64,000 nucleotides of DNA from assembly GCF_901542335.1 (NCBI RefSeq), contig NZ_LR594036.1, forward strand, positions 1,860,001 to 1,924,000, written 5' to 3'. Position 1 is the first letter of the stretch. Every line of letters begins with the position of its first letter. Origin of the DNA: Streptococcus porcinus (lineage in GTDB: Bacteria; Bacillota; Bacilli; Lactobacillales; Streptococcaceae). The notes under the pieces were generated by a model that was not told the DNA's origin, ran no database searches, and was given only the letters and a program-made list of their open reading frames with translations. Positions 27,251 to 37,275 of this stretch are shown here, piece by piece. Made by a program: the position numbers and the translations under genes.

Positions 27251-30070
27251 TAATTTTGTTTTTAAATAATGTCCTGTATAACTTTCCTTGACCTTTGCTA
27301 CTTCTTCTGGTGTACCAATGGCAATAACTTGACCACCGCCAACACCACCTTCAGGGCCTAAATCAATGATATAATCTGCTGACTTAATAACATCCAAGTT
27401 ATGCTCAATAACTAAAACAGTATTACCATCATCTACAAACCGTTCCAGCACTGTTAGCAGTCTTGCAATATCATCAGTGTGCAAGCCTGTAGTTGGCTCA
27501 TCTAAGATATAAAGACTCTTACCTGTTGAACGCTTATGAAGCTCGCTAGCTAATTTCATCCGCTGAGCTTCCCCTCCTGACAGTGTCGTAGCAGGTTGCC
27601 CCAAGGTCACATAACCTAGTCCAACATCTTTAATAGTTTGGATCTTACGGGCAATTTTAGGAATTGCTGCAAAAAATTCTAAAGCATCATCTACGGTCAT
27701 ATCTAAAATTTCAGCAATATTTTTATCTTTATAATGAACTTCTAAGGTTTCTGAGTTATAACGACGTCCATGACACACTTCACATGGAACGTAAACATCA
27801 GGTAGAAAATGCATTTCAATTTTAATAATACCATCTCCTGAGCATGCTTCGCAACGACCGCCTTTAACATTGAATGAGAAGCGACCTTTCTTATAACCAC
27901 GAATTTTAGCTTCATTGGTTTGAGCAAAAAGATCACGAATGTCATCAAAAACACCTGTATAAGTTGCTGGATTTGAGCGGGGTGTCCTTCCAATTGGGCT
28001 TTGATCAATATCAATCAAACGATCAATATACTCAATTCCTTCAAAAGATTTATGTTTGCCAGGTTTCTCAGAATTTCTATTAAGGTGTTGAGCGACTACT
28101 TTTTTCAAAATACTATTAATCAATGTTGATTTTCCAGAGCCAGATACACCTGTTACGGCAATAAATTTCCCTAGGGGAAAACGAACATCTATATTCTGTA
28201 AATTATTCTCACTCGCTCCTTTAATCTCTAAGAATCGACCATTTCCTCGGCGTCGTTCTAGGGGTACAGGAATTGCTTTTTTACCAGATAAATATTGTCC
28301 CGTAATCGATTTTTTATTCTTAGCAACTTGGTTTGGCGTTCCTGAGGCAATAATTTGGCCGCCAAATTCACCTGCTCCAGGACCCACGTCAATCAACCAG
28401 TCTGCCTGCATCATAGTATCTTCATCATGCTCTACAACAATCAATGTATTGCCCAAATCACGCATCTTTTTCAAACTATCAATTAGGCGGTCATTATCAC
28501 GCTGATGTAGACCAATTGAAGGTTCATCAAGGATATAAAGGACGCCTGATAAATTAGAGCCAATTTGTGTTGCCAGGCGAATTCGTTGACTTTCACCTCC
28601 CGACAAGGTACCCGAAGCACGAGAAAGAGTTAGATAGTTTAAACCGACATTATTTAAAAAGGTTAAACGATCATGAATCTCTTTAAGTATCGGCTTAGCA
28701 ATTGTACTCTCATTTTCAGAAAGAATTAGCTCTTCCAATAGTTTCAAATGATCAGCAATAGATAGTTCTGAAATTTGACCAATGTTCGGTCCATCTTGAC
28801 CACCAACCCGAACACATAAAGCCTGATCATTTAGACGATAACCATGACAAGTTGTGCAGGTTAAAGCGTTCATATAAGCCCGCATTACATTTCGAGTATA
28901 TTCACTATTTGTTTCATGGTACCGACGATTAATATTCGCTACGACACCTTCAAAAGGAATGTCAATGTTGCGCTCTCCACCAAAATCATTAACATAATGA
29001 AAATGAAATTCACGCTCACCCGAACCATACAAAATTAAATCCTTATCTGCTTCAGATAAATCTTGATAAGGTTTATCCATATCAATTCCAAAGGTAGCCA
29101 TGGCTTGCTCAAGCATCGTTGGGTAATAATTAGATGAAATAGGATTCCAAGGAGCAAGCGCCCCCTCACGTAGTGTTTTACTCGAATCTGGAATAACTAA
29201 GTCTAAATCTACTTCTAATTTAATCCCCAGTCCATCACAAGTTGGGCAAGAGCCAAATGGTGCATTGAAAGAGAAAAGACGAGGCTCTAATTCTGGTACT
29301 GTAAAACCACAAATCGGACAAGAATAGTGTTCTGAAAATTGGAGTTCATGACCATCCATAGTGTCAATAATCAGATAGCCATCTCCCAGTCGTAAGGCAG
29401 CTTCGATAGAATCAAACAAGCGACTACGAATACCTTCTTTGTTGACTAACCGGTCAATAACAACTTCTATATCATGCATTTTGCTTTTAGATAATTCAGG
29501 AACTTCTGAAATATCGTAAATGTCGCCATCAACTCGAACCCGAACATATCCGTCTTTTTGAATTTTTTCAAAAACTGTTTTATGTTGCCCCTTCTTACGA
29601 CGAATAATTGGAGACAAGATTTGCATCCTTGTCCGTTCTGGTAAACCCAAAACTTGTTCCACGATTTGCTCAACAGATGAAGCAGTTATCGCACCATGCC
29701 CATTGATGCAGTAGGGCGTTCCTACCCGGGCATACAAAAGTCGCAAGTAGTCGTTAATTTCCGTAACAGTACCAACTGTCGAACGTGGATTTTTGCTAGT
29801 TGTTTTTTGATCAATAGAAATTGCTGGACTAAGACCGTCAATAGAGTCGACATCAGGTTTTTCCATATTACCTAAAAATTGTCGAGCGTAGGCTGATAAG
29901 CTCTCTACGTAGCGACGTTGTCCCTCAGCATAAATAGTGTCAAAAGCTAAACTAGACTTTCCTGATCCAGATAGTCCTGTGACAACAACAAGTTTGTCCC
30001 TGGGAATCTCTACGTCTATGTTTTTTAAATTGTGAGCTCGCGCTCCATGAATAATTAACTTATCTTGCAT
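27245..30070 (-). CDS. uvrA: excinuclease ABC subunit A
   Basis: 941 residues from the ATG at 30070 ([22 protein letters not shown], the conserved UvrA start). An upstream TTG at 30103 would add 11 residues without homology support. Two ABC ATPase halves: [14 protein letters not shown] and [12 protein letters not shown], with signatures [10 protein letters not shown] and [10 protein letters not shown]. Zinc fingers use CPICGF...CPTC and CEACSGDG...CEVCHG. Damage recognition in nucleotide excision repair. A TATAAT lies at 30112-30117 on this strand. The downstream terminator is split by the IS3 element. Confidence 0.98.
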   Translation of the reverse strand: MQDKLIIHGARAHNLKNIDVEIPRDKLVVVTGLSGSGKSSLAFDTIYAEGQRRYVESLSAYARQFLGNMEKPDVDSIDGLSPAISIDQKTTSKNPRSTVGTVTEINDYLRLLYARVGTPYCINGHGAITASSVEQIVEQVLGLPERTRMQILSPIIRRKKGQHKTVFEKIQKDGYVRVRVDGDIYDISEVPELSKSKMHDIEVVIDRLVNKEGIRSRLFDSIEAALRLGDGYLIIDTMDGHELQFSEHYSCPICGFTVPELEPRLFSFNAPFGSCPTCDGLGIKLEVDLDLVIPDSSKTLREGALAPWNPISSNYYPTMLEQAMATFGIDMDKPYQDLSEADKDLILYGSGEREFHFHYVNDFGGERNIDIPFEGVVANINRRYHETNSEYTRNVMRAYMNALTCTTCHGYRLNDQALCVRVGGQDGPNIGQISELSIADHLKLLEELILSENESTIAKPILKEIHDRLTFLNNVGLNYLTLSRASGTLSGGESQRIRLATQIGSNLSGVLYILDEPSIGLHQRDNDRLIDSLKKMRDLGNTLIVVEHDEDTMMQADWLIDVGPGAGEFGGQIIASGTPNQVAKNKKSITGQYLSGKKAIPVPLERRRGNGRFLEIKGASENNLQNIDVRFPLGKFIAVTGVSGSGKSTLINSILKKVVAQHLNRNSEKPGKHKSFEGIEYIDRLIDIDQSPIGRTPRSNPATYTGVFDDIRDLFAQTNEAKIRGYKKGRFSFNVKGGRCEACSGDGIIKIEMHFLPDVYVPCEVCHGRRYNSETLEVHYKDKNIAEILDMTVDDALEFFAAIPKIARKIQTIKDVGLGYVTLGQPATTLSGGEAQRMKLASELHKRSTGKSLYILDEPTTGLHTDDIARLLTVLERFVDDGNTVLVIEHNLDVIKSADYIIDLGPEGGVGGGQVIAIGTPEEVAKVKESYTGHYLKTKLQ

Positions 30071-30290
30071 ATGGTTCTTAACCAATCTTCTTTCTGATAA
30101 CAATTTTCTATATTATAACAAAATTTTCTAATATTCAGTTGTCCCAAACTTGATCATTTATAGTATAATAGGTAAGTATTTAATTATAATTAGGGGTATT
30201 ATGTGTTACCATTTATTTTCATAGGTTTTCAAGTGTTTTTCACATCATCTTCCTAAGCTAATAGACTATCATTAAAAAGGAGGGCTTGTC

Positions 30291-31235
30291 ATGAAACAAA
30301 TGTTTCTTTCATCAGCAATTGAATTCAAAGAAATTGAAACATTCGAGCCAGGGGCTTGGATTAAACTGGTGAACCCCTCCCAGGAAGAGTCTATTGAGGT
30401 TGCTAATCAATTTAACATTGATATTGAAGACTTAAGAGCCCCCTTGGATATTGAAGAAACATCTCGTATCGCTGTTGAAGATGACTATACTTTAATTATC
30501 GTTGACGTCCCAACGTACGAAGAACGCAATAGCAAGAGTTATTATGTTACCGTCCCACTGGGAATAATTGTTACTGAGCAAGCGGTGATTACAACTTGTC
30601 TTCAGGAGTTAACTTTATTTGACCATTTTCATAACAAGCGGGTGAAAAATTTCTATACCTTTATGAAAACGCGTTTCGTTTTTCAAATTTTATACCGCAA
30701 TGCTGAGCTATTTCTTACCGCACTCCGTACAATTGATCGTCAAAGTGATCGCTTAGAAGCACAGCTTGAGAAGGCAACTCGTAACGAAGAGCTTGTTGAT
30801 ATGATGGAACTTGAAAAATCCATCGTCTACCTGAAAGCCTCTTTGAAATTCAATGAGCGCATTGTTAAAAAACTATCCAGTTCTACTTCTTCTTTAAAAA
30901 AATACATTGAAGATGAAGATTTACTGGAGGATACACTGATTGAAACACAGCAGGCCATTGAAATGGCTGGGATTTATGAAAATGTCTTAAATGCTATGAC
31001 CGAGACAACAGCTTCTATCATCAATAACAATCAGAACACTATCATGAAGACCTTGGCCTTAATGACTATGACTTTAGATATTCCAACTGTGATTTTCTCA
31101 GCTTATGGTATGAACTTCCAAAATAATTGGATGCCCTTTAATGACTTAGAACACGGTTTCTTTCTCATTGTTCTGATTGCTGTTTTAGGATCATCTGGCG
31201 TTATCATCTACTTCTTAAGGAAAAAATGGTTTTAA
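30291..31235 (+). CDS. corA: CorA-family magnesium transporter
   Basis: 314 residues. Cytoplasmic N-terminal domain and long stalk helix, two C-terminal transmembrane helices, and the signature SAYGMNF (GMN motif) at the end of the first. Mediates Mg2+ (or Co2+) uptake at the membrane. Strong AAGGAGGG ribosome site. TATAAT at 30164-30169 implies a leader of about 115 nt; I see no recognisable M-box in it. Confidence 0.93.
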   Translation: MKQMFLSSAIEFKEIETFEPGAWIKLVNPSQEESIEVANQFNIDIEDLRAPLDIEETSRIAVEDDYTLIIVDVPTYEERNSKSYYVTVPLGIIVTEQAVITTCLQELTLFDHFHNKRVKNFYTFMKTRFVFQILYRNAELFLTALRTIDRQSDRLEAQLEKATRNEELVDMMELEKSIVYLKASLKFNERIVKKLSSSTSSLKKYIEDEDLLEDTLIETQQAIEMAGIYENVLNAMTETTASIINNNQNTIMKTLALMTMTLDIPTVIFSAYGMNFQNNWMPFNDLEHGFFLIVLIAVLGSSGVIIYFLRKKWF

Positions 31236-31344
31236 GCAAGTAATTACTAAGATAACTAAAGTAACTCTGCTAGTTTTATCATCTAAAACGTTATAAGTAA
31301 ACCCCTTTTCACAATATTATTTTAGACTACTCTAAGGAGACCCC

Positions 31345-32013
31345 ATGGATTTTCAACAGCTAACCAAAAAAAATCAAGAATTTATTCATATTGCTACTAA
31401 TCGTTTGATTCAAGATGGCAAATCTGATCAAGAAATTAAAGATATTTTAGAGGAAACAGTTCCTACAATCCTCGAAAGACAAAGGCAAGGAATACCAGCT
31501 CGCACCTTCTTAGGCGCTCCCACTGCTTGGGCAGCTTCCTTTACTGAAAAAACAGGTGAAAAAGGTCGCAGAAAAATTGAAGAAGAAACAAAAAATACTA
31601 ATCCTTGGTTAATGTGGTTAGACACTTCATTAATCTTTATTGGAATTGTAGCCCTTTTAAACGGAATGATGACATTCTTTAACCCAGCCACTAAGGCTAA
31701 TGGAACGGGGCTACTTTCCTTACTAGCCTTAGGTTTTGGTGGAGGAGCTTCTATGTATGCCACCTACTATTTTGTTTACCGTCATATGAACAAACCAAAA
31801 AGCCAACGACCAGGATGGGTTAAAATTATCGGAGCACTTGGATTAGCAATGTTAATTTGGGTAAGTCTTTATACTGCAACTGCCTACCTACCACAATCAC
31901 TTAACCCTCAGTTGCCACCTATTGTTTTAGTCGCTTTAGGAGCCCTTGCAATCGCCCTTCGCTACTACCTCAAAAGAAAATACAATGTCCAAAATGCTAT
32001 GTCAGCACGCTAA
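31345..32013 (+). CDS. DUF1129-family membrane protein
   Basis: 222 residues. A soluble helical N-terminus (~1-85) is followed by four hydrophobic segments: LIFIGIVALLNGMMTFF, LLSLLALGFGGGASMYATYY, IIGALGLAMLIWVSLYTATA and IVLVALGALAIALRYYL. This matches the DUF1129 family, which commonly follows corA in streptococci. Function unknown. Closed by a hairpin at 32044-32075. Confidence 0.8.
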   Translation: MDFQQLTKKNQEFIHIATNRLIQDGKSDQEIKDILEETVPTILERQRQGIPARTFLGAPTAWAASFTEKTGEKGRRKIEEETKNTNPWLMWLDTSLIFIGIVALLNGMMTFFNPATKANGTGLLSLLALGFGGGASMYATYYFVYRHMNKPKSQRPGWVKIIGALGLAMLIWVSLYTATAYLPQSLNPQLPPIVLVALGALAIALRYYLKRKYNVQNAMSAR

Positions 32014-32043
32014 CTCGAAAAATATAGTTCACTTGTTCTGCTG

Positions 32044-32080
32044 AAGACAGATAGGCTCTAAAACCTGTTTGTCTTTTCTT
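32044..32080 (+). terminator. terminator of the DUF1129 gene
   Basis: Hairpin AGACAGATAGG / CCTGTTTGTCT (two non-Watson-Crick positions) followed by TTTTCTTTT. The stem belongs to a recurring AGACA...TGTCT terminator type in this window. Confidence 0.65.
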
Positions 32081-32242
32081 TTACCCTAGATTTAAAAGGA
32101 CGATAACCTTCGATAATTTCCTTTTTACCTAGTATAAGTGGCAAAGGGAGCTCAAACCTTATCATAATTTTCTTCCTATTTTAAGCACTTCAGAAAGTTC
32201 TCTGGTTTAATTTGTTCTTCAATTTTGAAGGACACGAAAAAA
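32081..32242. other. intergenic sequence before the IS1182-like element
   Basis: No gene, RNA or promoter recognised. AT-rich with no ORF of note. It separates the DUF1129 terminator from the target-site hairpin of the IS. Confidence 0.5.
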
Positions 32243-32259
32243 GACCCATTGGGTCTTTT
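32237..32259 (+). terminator. left copy of a duplicated terminator hairpin (IS target)
   Basis: AAAAAA + GACCCATTGGGTC + TTTT. The 13-bp core 32243-32255 is repeated in the same orientation at 33801-33813. The T-run here is supplied by the IS end. Confidence 0.75.
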
Positions 32260-33800
32260 CAGATTGAAGACAAAGTCGTTAGAAATTGATTTTTCTAGGG
32301 CTTTTCTTTTTGCTAAGAGTTATAATAAAGATAAGAAGTTCTAGGAGGTCTCAGTATGTTCCACAAAGAAAATCCTAACTACAATCGCAATCAAGTTGGT
32401 TTCTATAGTTTAGATGACTTGGTTCCTAAAGACCATCTCTTGCGTCAAATTGATGAAGCGATAGATTTTTCATTTATTTATGACTTAGTGAAGGACAGTT
32501 ATTGTGCGGATAACGGTCGTCCTAGTTTGGACCCTGTCATGTTAGTGAAAATTCCCATGATTCAATGTCTCTTTGGCATTCGTTCCATGCGTCAAACCAT
32601 CAAGGAAATTGAGGTTAATGTGGCTTACCGCTGGTTTCTTGGGTTGACTTTAGAAGATAAGGTGCCTCATTTCACAACATACGGAAAGAACTACAGTCGT
32701 CGTTTCCAAGATAAACAAGTCATTGAAGCTATCTTTTCTCATATTTTAGGGCTCTGCCTGAATGCCGGGTTAATTGACCCTACTGAAATCTTTGTGGACG
32801 GTACCCATATTAAAGCAGCTGCTAACAATCACAAATATATCAATCAGGAAGTAGAGGCGCAAGCTAAATTCATGAGTGCCCAATTAGAGCGAGAAATTGC
32901 CAAAGATAGGGAAAAACACGGAAAAAAGTTGTTAGGGCTCGCCAGAGAAAAAGAGCCCACAAGTAAGAAAATTTCTACAACCGACTCTGATAGCGGTTGG
33001 TTTCATAAGGGAGAACACAAACAAGTTTTTGCTTATAATGCTCAAGTCGCTTGTGATAAATATGGTTGGGCACTAGGATATAGTATTCACGCTGGGAATG
33101 TTCATGATAGTCAGGCTTTCCCAGAACTGTTTGACCAAATTAAAGCATTACAACCAAGCTATCTTATCGCAGACTCTGGTTATAAAACACCCAGCATTGC
33201 CCACTATTTACTATCTCTAGGTATCACACCCGTTTTTCCATATACTAGACCACGTGGCAAAAAAGGAATGCTTAGCCCTAAAGAGTTTGTCTATGATGAG
33301 TATTATGATGTCTACCTCTGTCCAGAGAACCACTCCTTATGTTATTCAACCACTACTCGAGATGGCTATAGTGAGTACAAAAGTGATCCAGCTATCTGTC
33401 AGACCTGTCCGCTATTATCAGTCTGTACCCAATCGAAAACCCATCAAAAAGTTATCACTCGTCATCTATGGAAAGAAGATTTAGAAGTCTGTGAAGACAT
33501 CCGACACCAAAAAGGGATGAAAGAATGTTATCAACAGCGCAAAGAAACGATAGAACGCTTATTTGGAACAGCTAAAGAATATCACAATTTGCGCTACACG
33601 AGATTAAAAGGAAAGTCCAAAATGGAGGCAACCGTTGGACTGACTTTAGCGTGCTTGAATATGAAAAAATATAGTAAGATAATGGCGAGAATATCCTTTT
33701 TAATTGGCTTGAAAGTTGCCAAAGTTAGCCCAATAATCATAATGAAAGTAAAAGAAAAGACAAACTGGAGGTTCAGACCAGTTTGTCTTCAATCTGAAAA
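32256..33800 (+). mobile_element. IS1182-family insertion sequence, 1545 bp
   Basis: Perfect 19-bp terminal inverted repeats (32256-32274 and 33782-33800, outer end TTTTCAGATTG). The flanks are identical direct 13-mers, GACCCATTGGGTC (32243-32255, 33801-33813), the target duplication. The duplicated sequence is itself the terminator hairpin between DUF1129 and rpsR. One intact transposase frame. A strong hairpin (33757-33768 with 33778-33789) overlaps the right repeat and may stop transcription leaving the element. Confidence 0.88.
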
Positions 33801-33846
33801 GACCCATTGGGTCTTTTTTTTTAATCTTCGTTTACGTAAGGCATAA
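32356..33846 (+). CDS. IS1182-family transposase
   Basis: 496 residues. DDE-type: [24 protein letters not shown] and [15 protein letters not shown] carry the likely D, D, E. N-terminal DUF772-like region ([18 protein letters not shown] with [14 protein letters not shown]) and a Cys-rich segment [10 protein letters not shown]. Ribosome site AGGAGG before ATG 32356. The frame has no stop before the right inverted repeat: it reads through it and the host hairpin and ends at 33846, overlapping the last 26 nt of rpsR on the other strand. The native C-terminus is probably near 33750; the tail ([15 protein letters not shown]) is encoded by repeat and host DNA. Confidence 0.9.
33757..33789 (+). terminator. 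hairpin at the right end of the IS1182-like element
   Basis: Perfect 12-bp stem AAGACAAACTGG / CCAGTTTGTCTT with a 9-nt loop. Its right arm overlaps the terminal repeat. Confidence 0.6.
33797..33822. terminator. right copy of the duplicated terminator (rpsR end)
   Basis: AAAA + GACCCATTGGGTC + TTTTTTTTT. It terminates rightward transcription from the IS, and on the minus strand the rpsF-ssb-rpsR operon, where the T-run is now the TTTTCAG of the IS end. Confidence 0.8.
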
Positions 33847-34060
33847 GTGCCATAACACGAGCACGTTTGATTGCTGTGGTTACTTTACGTTGGTTTTTAG
33901 CTGAAGTTCCTGTTACACGACGAGGAAGAATTTTCCCACGTTCTGACACGAAACGGCTAAGAAGTTCAGTATCTTTGTAATCAACATATTCAATTTTGTT
34001 AGCTGCGATGAAGTCAACTTTTTTACGGCGTTTGAATCCGCCACGACGTTGTTGAGCCAT
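33821..34060 (-). CDS. rpsR: ribosomal protein S18
   Basis: 79 residues, [34 protein letters not shown] and the conserved [28 protein letters not shown]. Binds S6 in the small-subunit platform. Last gene of rpsF-ssb-rpsR. The IS1182 transposase frame overlaps its last codons on the other strand. Confidence 0.98.
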
Positions 34061-34202
34061 GTTTTTTCTCCTTTATAAATTCTAATGTTTAGGGCAATTA
34101 TGATTTAGAAGTCTCTATAGAAAAAGGCTTTCCTTAGTTACTGTCTACTATCAGTAATCAACCCGAACTCGAATAATTTCTTATTCGTACAAACCCATTC
34201 TT

Positions 34203-34694
34203 TTAGAATGGCAGATCGTCATCTGAAATTTCCATTGGATTTGAATTACCAAATGGACTTTCATCTCGACCAAAGTTAGGTGTTTGTTGAGAAGGAGCCG
34301 AATAATTACTATTAGTTGATGCGTTATTAAAACCACCACTATTATAAGAATTAGATGAGCCACCTTCACGTGTAGCACGGCTTTCCAACATTTGGAAATT
34401 ATCCGCAACCACTTCCGTTACGTAAACACGTTGCCCCTGTTGATTTTCATAATTACGAGTCTGAATACGACCAGTAATTCCAATTAAAGCACCTTTTTTT
34501 GCCCAATTTGCTAAATTTTCAGCAGGTTGGCGCCAAATAACACAGTTAATGAAATCTGCTTCACGCTCCCCGTTTTGGCTCTTGAAAGTGCGATTGACAG
34601 CAAGGGTAAAAGTAGCTACTGCTACTTGGTTTGGGGTATAACGGAGCTCTGCATCTTTGGTCATGCGACCAACTAGTACTACATTATTAATCAT
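34203..34694 (-). CDS. ssb: single-stranded DNA-binding protein
   Basis: 163 residues. OB fold ([35 protein letters not shown]), Ser/Asn/Gly-rich linker, and the acidic tip ISDDDLPF that recruits partner proteins. Between rpsF and rpsR in the classical three-gene operon. Full length. Confidence 0.97.
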   Translation of the reverse strand: MINNVVLVGRMTKDAELRYTPNQVAVATFTLAVNRTFKSQNGEREADFINCVIWRQPAENLANWAKKGALIGITGRIQTRNYENQQGQRVYVTEVVADNFQMLESRATREGGSSNSYNSGGFNNASTNSNYSAPSQQTPNFGRDESPFGNSNPMEISDDDLPF

Positions 34695-34717
34695 AAACTA
34701 CCTTCTTACTGCTTGTC

Positions 34718-35008
34718 TTAAGCGTCAAGTTTAACGATCATGTGACGAAGAATGTCACCGTTGATTTTTGAAAGACGATCAAACTCATTAAGAGCTGTTG
34801 CTTCTTCAGATTCAACGTTAACGATATGGTAAAGTCCTTCACGGAAATCATTGATTTCGTATGCAAGACGACGTTTTTCCCAATCTTTTGATTCAACGAT
34901 TGTAGCACCGTTGTCAGTTAAGATAGAGTCAAAGCGTGATACCAAAGCGTTTTTCGCTTCTTCTTCAATGTTTGGACGAATGATATAAAGAATTTCGTAT
35001 TTAGCCAT
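34718..35008 (-). CDS. rpsF: ribosomal protein S6
   Basis: 96 residues, [26 protein letters not shown] start and [23 protein letters not shown] core typical of S6. First gene of the operon, behind a leader with a hairpin (35036-35057). Confidence 0.97.
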   Translation of the reverse strand: MAKYEILYIIRPNIEEEAKNALVSRFDSILTDNGATIVESKDWEKRRLAYEINDFREGLYHIVNVESEEATALNEFDRLSKINGDILRHMIVKLDA

Positions 35009-35035
35009 TGATATTTTCCTCCTTTTGGTCTAGTG

Positions 35036-35057
35036 ACCTACATCTTATGATGCAGGT
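35036..35057 (-). promoter_or_regulatory. rpsF leader hairpin (possible S6:S18 autoregulatory site)
   Basis: 9-bp stem ACCTACATC / GATGCAGGT (one non-canonical pair) with a TTAT loop, in the ~68-nt leader of rpsF-ssb-rpsR. In other bacteria the S6:S18 complex binds an rpsF leader hairpin; identity here is inferred from position. Confidence 0.45.
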
Positions 35058-35082
35058 AAGTGAGGGATGCTCACAGATTACT

Positions 35083-35111
35083 ATTATACAGGAGACTGGA
35101 CTCAAAATCAA
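35083..35111 (-). promoter_or_regulatory. rpsF operon promoter
   Basis: Minus-strand TTGATT (35106-35111), 17-nt spacer, TATAAT (35083-35088). Confidence 0.8.
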
Positions 35112-35618
35112 GGAAAATTTGTTTTTTATTATCGCTTACTAGTAATCTCTCTTCTACAATTTATGTCATAAGGAGTTACGTTTTTCATCCTTTTCGATGC
35201 TCCATAAACTTCACATTGGATTGCAGCCTTAATCTAGTTCATACCACCAGTTGTCTCCACTTTTGTATCTTGTATAAGCTTTTTCTAATTCTCAACATCA
35301 TATCCCTAAAAGACAACAACTACTACTGGGCTATTTTTATAATCGGTCAACAGTTAAACGATTCCTAATAAATATCAAATATAGCATCTAATGAATATCT
35401 TCTGGAATATACTTTAAAGCCATATTGTATGTCTAATATAATAAGCAGAATAAACTTACTTTCAATAGTATCTCTCTTGATGCTATTACCTGCATACTAT
35501 TTCCTTAAAAGAATCAAAATGTACACTATTGCTGAAATAACAATCCTATTTATAGCACCCACAAATAAAATAGAAGAAAAGGATAAAGAACATCTTTTCC
35601 TTATTTTTTAATAGCCTA
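35112..35618. other. gene-free AT-rich stretch between rpsF and mutY
   Basis: About 0.5 kb without a convincing gene. Two open plus-strand frames (to 35368 and 35429-35611) lack ribosome sites and family resemblance. The minus strand shows only short frames broken by stops. It may be a decayed gene; I cannot identify a parent. Confidence 0.5.
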
Positions 35619-35627
35619 TGTTACAAT
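35619..35627 (+). promoter_or_regulatory. extended -10 of mutY, leaderless spacing
   Basis: TG-T-TACAAT ends seven nt before the A of the mutY ATG at 35634. Transcription should start at or within a base of the start codon. No ribosome site is present. Confidence 0.55.
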
Positions 35628-35633
35628 AACAAC

Positions 35634-36776
35634 ATGATGGATTTAAAAGATTATGGTATTGATATGTGGCCAGAAGATAAAATCACTGATTTTCGTCGTA
35701 CTTTATTAAACTGGTATGACCAAGAAAAAAGGGATTTACCTTGGCGCCGAACCCAAAACCCTTATCACATCTGGGTTTCAGAAATTATGTTACAGCAGAC
35801 TCAAGTTCAGACAGTTATCCCTTACTATCACCGTTTTTTGGACTGGTTCCCAACTGTTGCTGAATTGGCAGTGGCTAGCGAAGAGCGTCTGCTCAAAGCT
35901 TGGGAAGGATTAGGCTATTACTCCCGCGTACGAAATATGCAGAAGGCTGCGCAACAAATCATGACTTCCTTTGAAGGCAATTTCCCTTCAACTTATCACG
36001 AAATAACCCAATTAAAAGGAATCGGCCCTTACACTGCCGGAGCTATCGCCAGTATTGCCTTTAACTTACCACAACCAGCTGTTGATGGTAATGTGATGCG
36101 GGTCATGGCCCGCCTTTTTGAAGTAGATTATGACATTGGAGATCCCAAGAACCGCAAGATTTTCCAAGCTTTGATGGAAAAATTAATTGATCCCAAACGT
36201 CCTGGAGACTTCAACCAAGCTCTTATGGATCTGGGCACCGATATCGAATCTGCTAAAAACCCTAGACCAGATGAGTCCCCTATCCGCTTTTTTTGCGCAG
36301 CTTATCTTCATGGAACCTATGATAAATATCCGATTAAAAAACCTAAGAAAAAACCACGTCCTATTGAAATCCAAGCATTTATTATTCAAGATGAAGCTGG
36401 ACGGTTTTTAATTGAAAAAAATAATCAAGGACGACTTTTAGGAGGCTTTTGGTCATTTCCAATTTTGGAGACCAATTTTATTGGCCAACAGCTTGACCTT
36501 TTTTCAGAACAACAGACAATTTTAAAACGCTGTTCACAAACAGCTACTTTCGAAGAGAGTTACGGATTAGCTATTACTTGGTCTACGCAAAGCTTTCCTT
36601 TAGTCAAACACACCTTTAGCCATCAAAAATGGACTATCTCCTTAACTGAAGGGAAAGTTATAAAAACATCCCCTATTCACGAGCGCACAGTTGCTTGGGT
36701 CACCTTAGATGAAATGGCTAGCTACCCGATGGCTACGCCACAAAAGAAAATACTAGAAACTTACCTCAACACTTAA
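35634..36776 (+). CDS. mutY: A/G-specific adenine glycosylase MutY, iron-sulfur-less type
   Basis: 380 residues. HhH-GPD core: WVSEIMLQQTQVQTVIPYY with the catalytic Glu, hairpin KGIGPYTAGAIASIAF, catalytic Asp in PAVDGNVMRVMARL. The C-terminal NUDIX-like domain recognises 8-oxoG (WSFPILE, KHTFSHQKWTISL). It removes A opposite 8-oxoG. After LMDLGTDIES, where most MutY have four cysteines for a 4Fe-4S cluster, there is only a single Cys (RFFCAAYLHG), so no cluster. Clusterless MutY has been described in lactic acid bacteria and relatives. ATG at 35634 (a second at 35637); no SD, leaderless promoter spacing. Confidence 0.93.
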   Translation: MMDLKDYGIDMWPEDKITDFRRTLLNWYDQEKRDLPWRRTQNPYHIWVSEIMLQQTQVQTVIPYYHRFLDWFPTVAELAVASEERLLKAWEGLGYYSRVRNMQKAAQQIMTSFEGNFPSTYHEITQLKGIGPYTAGAIASIAFNLPQPAVDGNVMRVMARLFEVDYDIGDPKNRKIFQALMEKLIDPKRPGDFNQALMDLGTDIESAKNPRPDESPIRFFCAAYLHGTYDKYPIKKPKKKPRPIEIQAFIIQDEAGRFLIEKNNQGRLLGGFWSFPILETNFIGQQLDLFSEQQTILKRCSQTATFEESYGLAITWSTQSFPLVKHTFSHQKWTISLTEGKVIKTSPIHERTVAWVTLDEMASYPMATPQKKILETYLNT

Positions 36777-36815
36777 GTCCCTGCTCTTTTCCTTTTTAAC
36801 ATTTATAACAGAACT

Positions 36816-36845
36816 AAAAAACTTCCCATTAATAGGGAAGTTTTT
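36816..36845. terminator. bidirectional terminator mutY / trxA
   Basis: 11-bp perfect stem AAAAACTTCCC / GGGAAGTTTTT with a 7-nt loop between convergent genes. Confidence 0.85.
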
Positions 36846-37158
36846 ATGAAAGCTCAGCGATAATAGCTTTGATTTGGTCTTTTGTATGAACACCCGCCAC
36901 TTGTTTTACAACTTGTCCATCTCTTTTGAACAAGAGTGTCGGAATAGACATAATGCCAAATTCACTAGCAGTATTTGGATTTTCATCAACATCCATTTTA
37001 AAGATTTTGATGTCATCTTCATCCAATTCTTCAGATAATTGTTCAATAATTGGCGCCTGCATCAAGCATGGACCACACCAAGTTGCCCAGAAATCAATAA
37101 GAACTAATCCTTCTTTTGTTTCTGATTCAAATGTTGCATCGGTAACGATTTGTGTCAT
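36844..37158 (-). CDS. trxA: thioredoxin
   Basis: 104 residues, canonical: DFWATWCGPCLMQAP active site, cis-Pro in MSIPTLLFKRDGQ. Cytoplasmic dithiol reductant for ribonucleotide reductase and other targets. Downstream of mutS2 with a 117-nt gap. Confidence 0.97.
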   Translation of the reverse strand: MTQIVTDATFESETKEGLVLIDFWATWCGPCLMQAPIIEQLSEELDEDDIKIFKMDVDENPNTASEFGIMSIPTLLFKRDGQVVKQVAGVHTKDQIKAIIAELS

Positions 37159-37275
37159 AATATGTCTCCGTTTCTTCTAAATCATATGTTTATTTTAGGG
37201 CAATTCTAATCATAAAGCAAGCATCTGCTACGGTGACTCAGAAAGCATGGGTAACACAGTTGCAACTTATCATCG

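Noticed and set aside
30170..30290. corA leader as a magnesium riboswitch
   Set aside because: About 115 nt, no M-box helices or terminator/antiterminator pair recognised.
35060..35368. 102-codon plus-strand frame beginning GTG in the rpsF leader
   Set aside because: Starts inside the rpsF promoter/leader, lacks a ribosome site and has low-complexity composition.
35429..35611. 60-codon hydrophobic frame before mutY
   Set aside because: No ribosome site or promoter; composition reflects AT-rich DNA.
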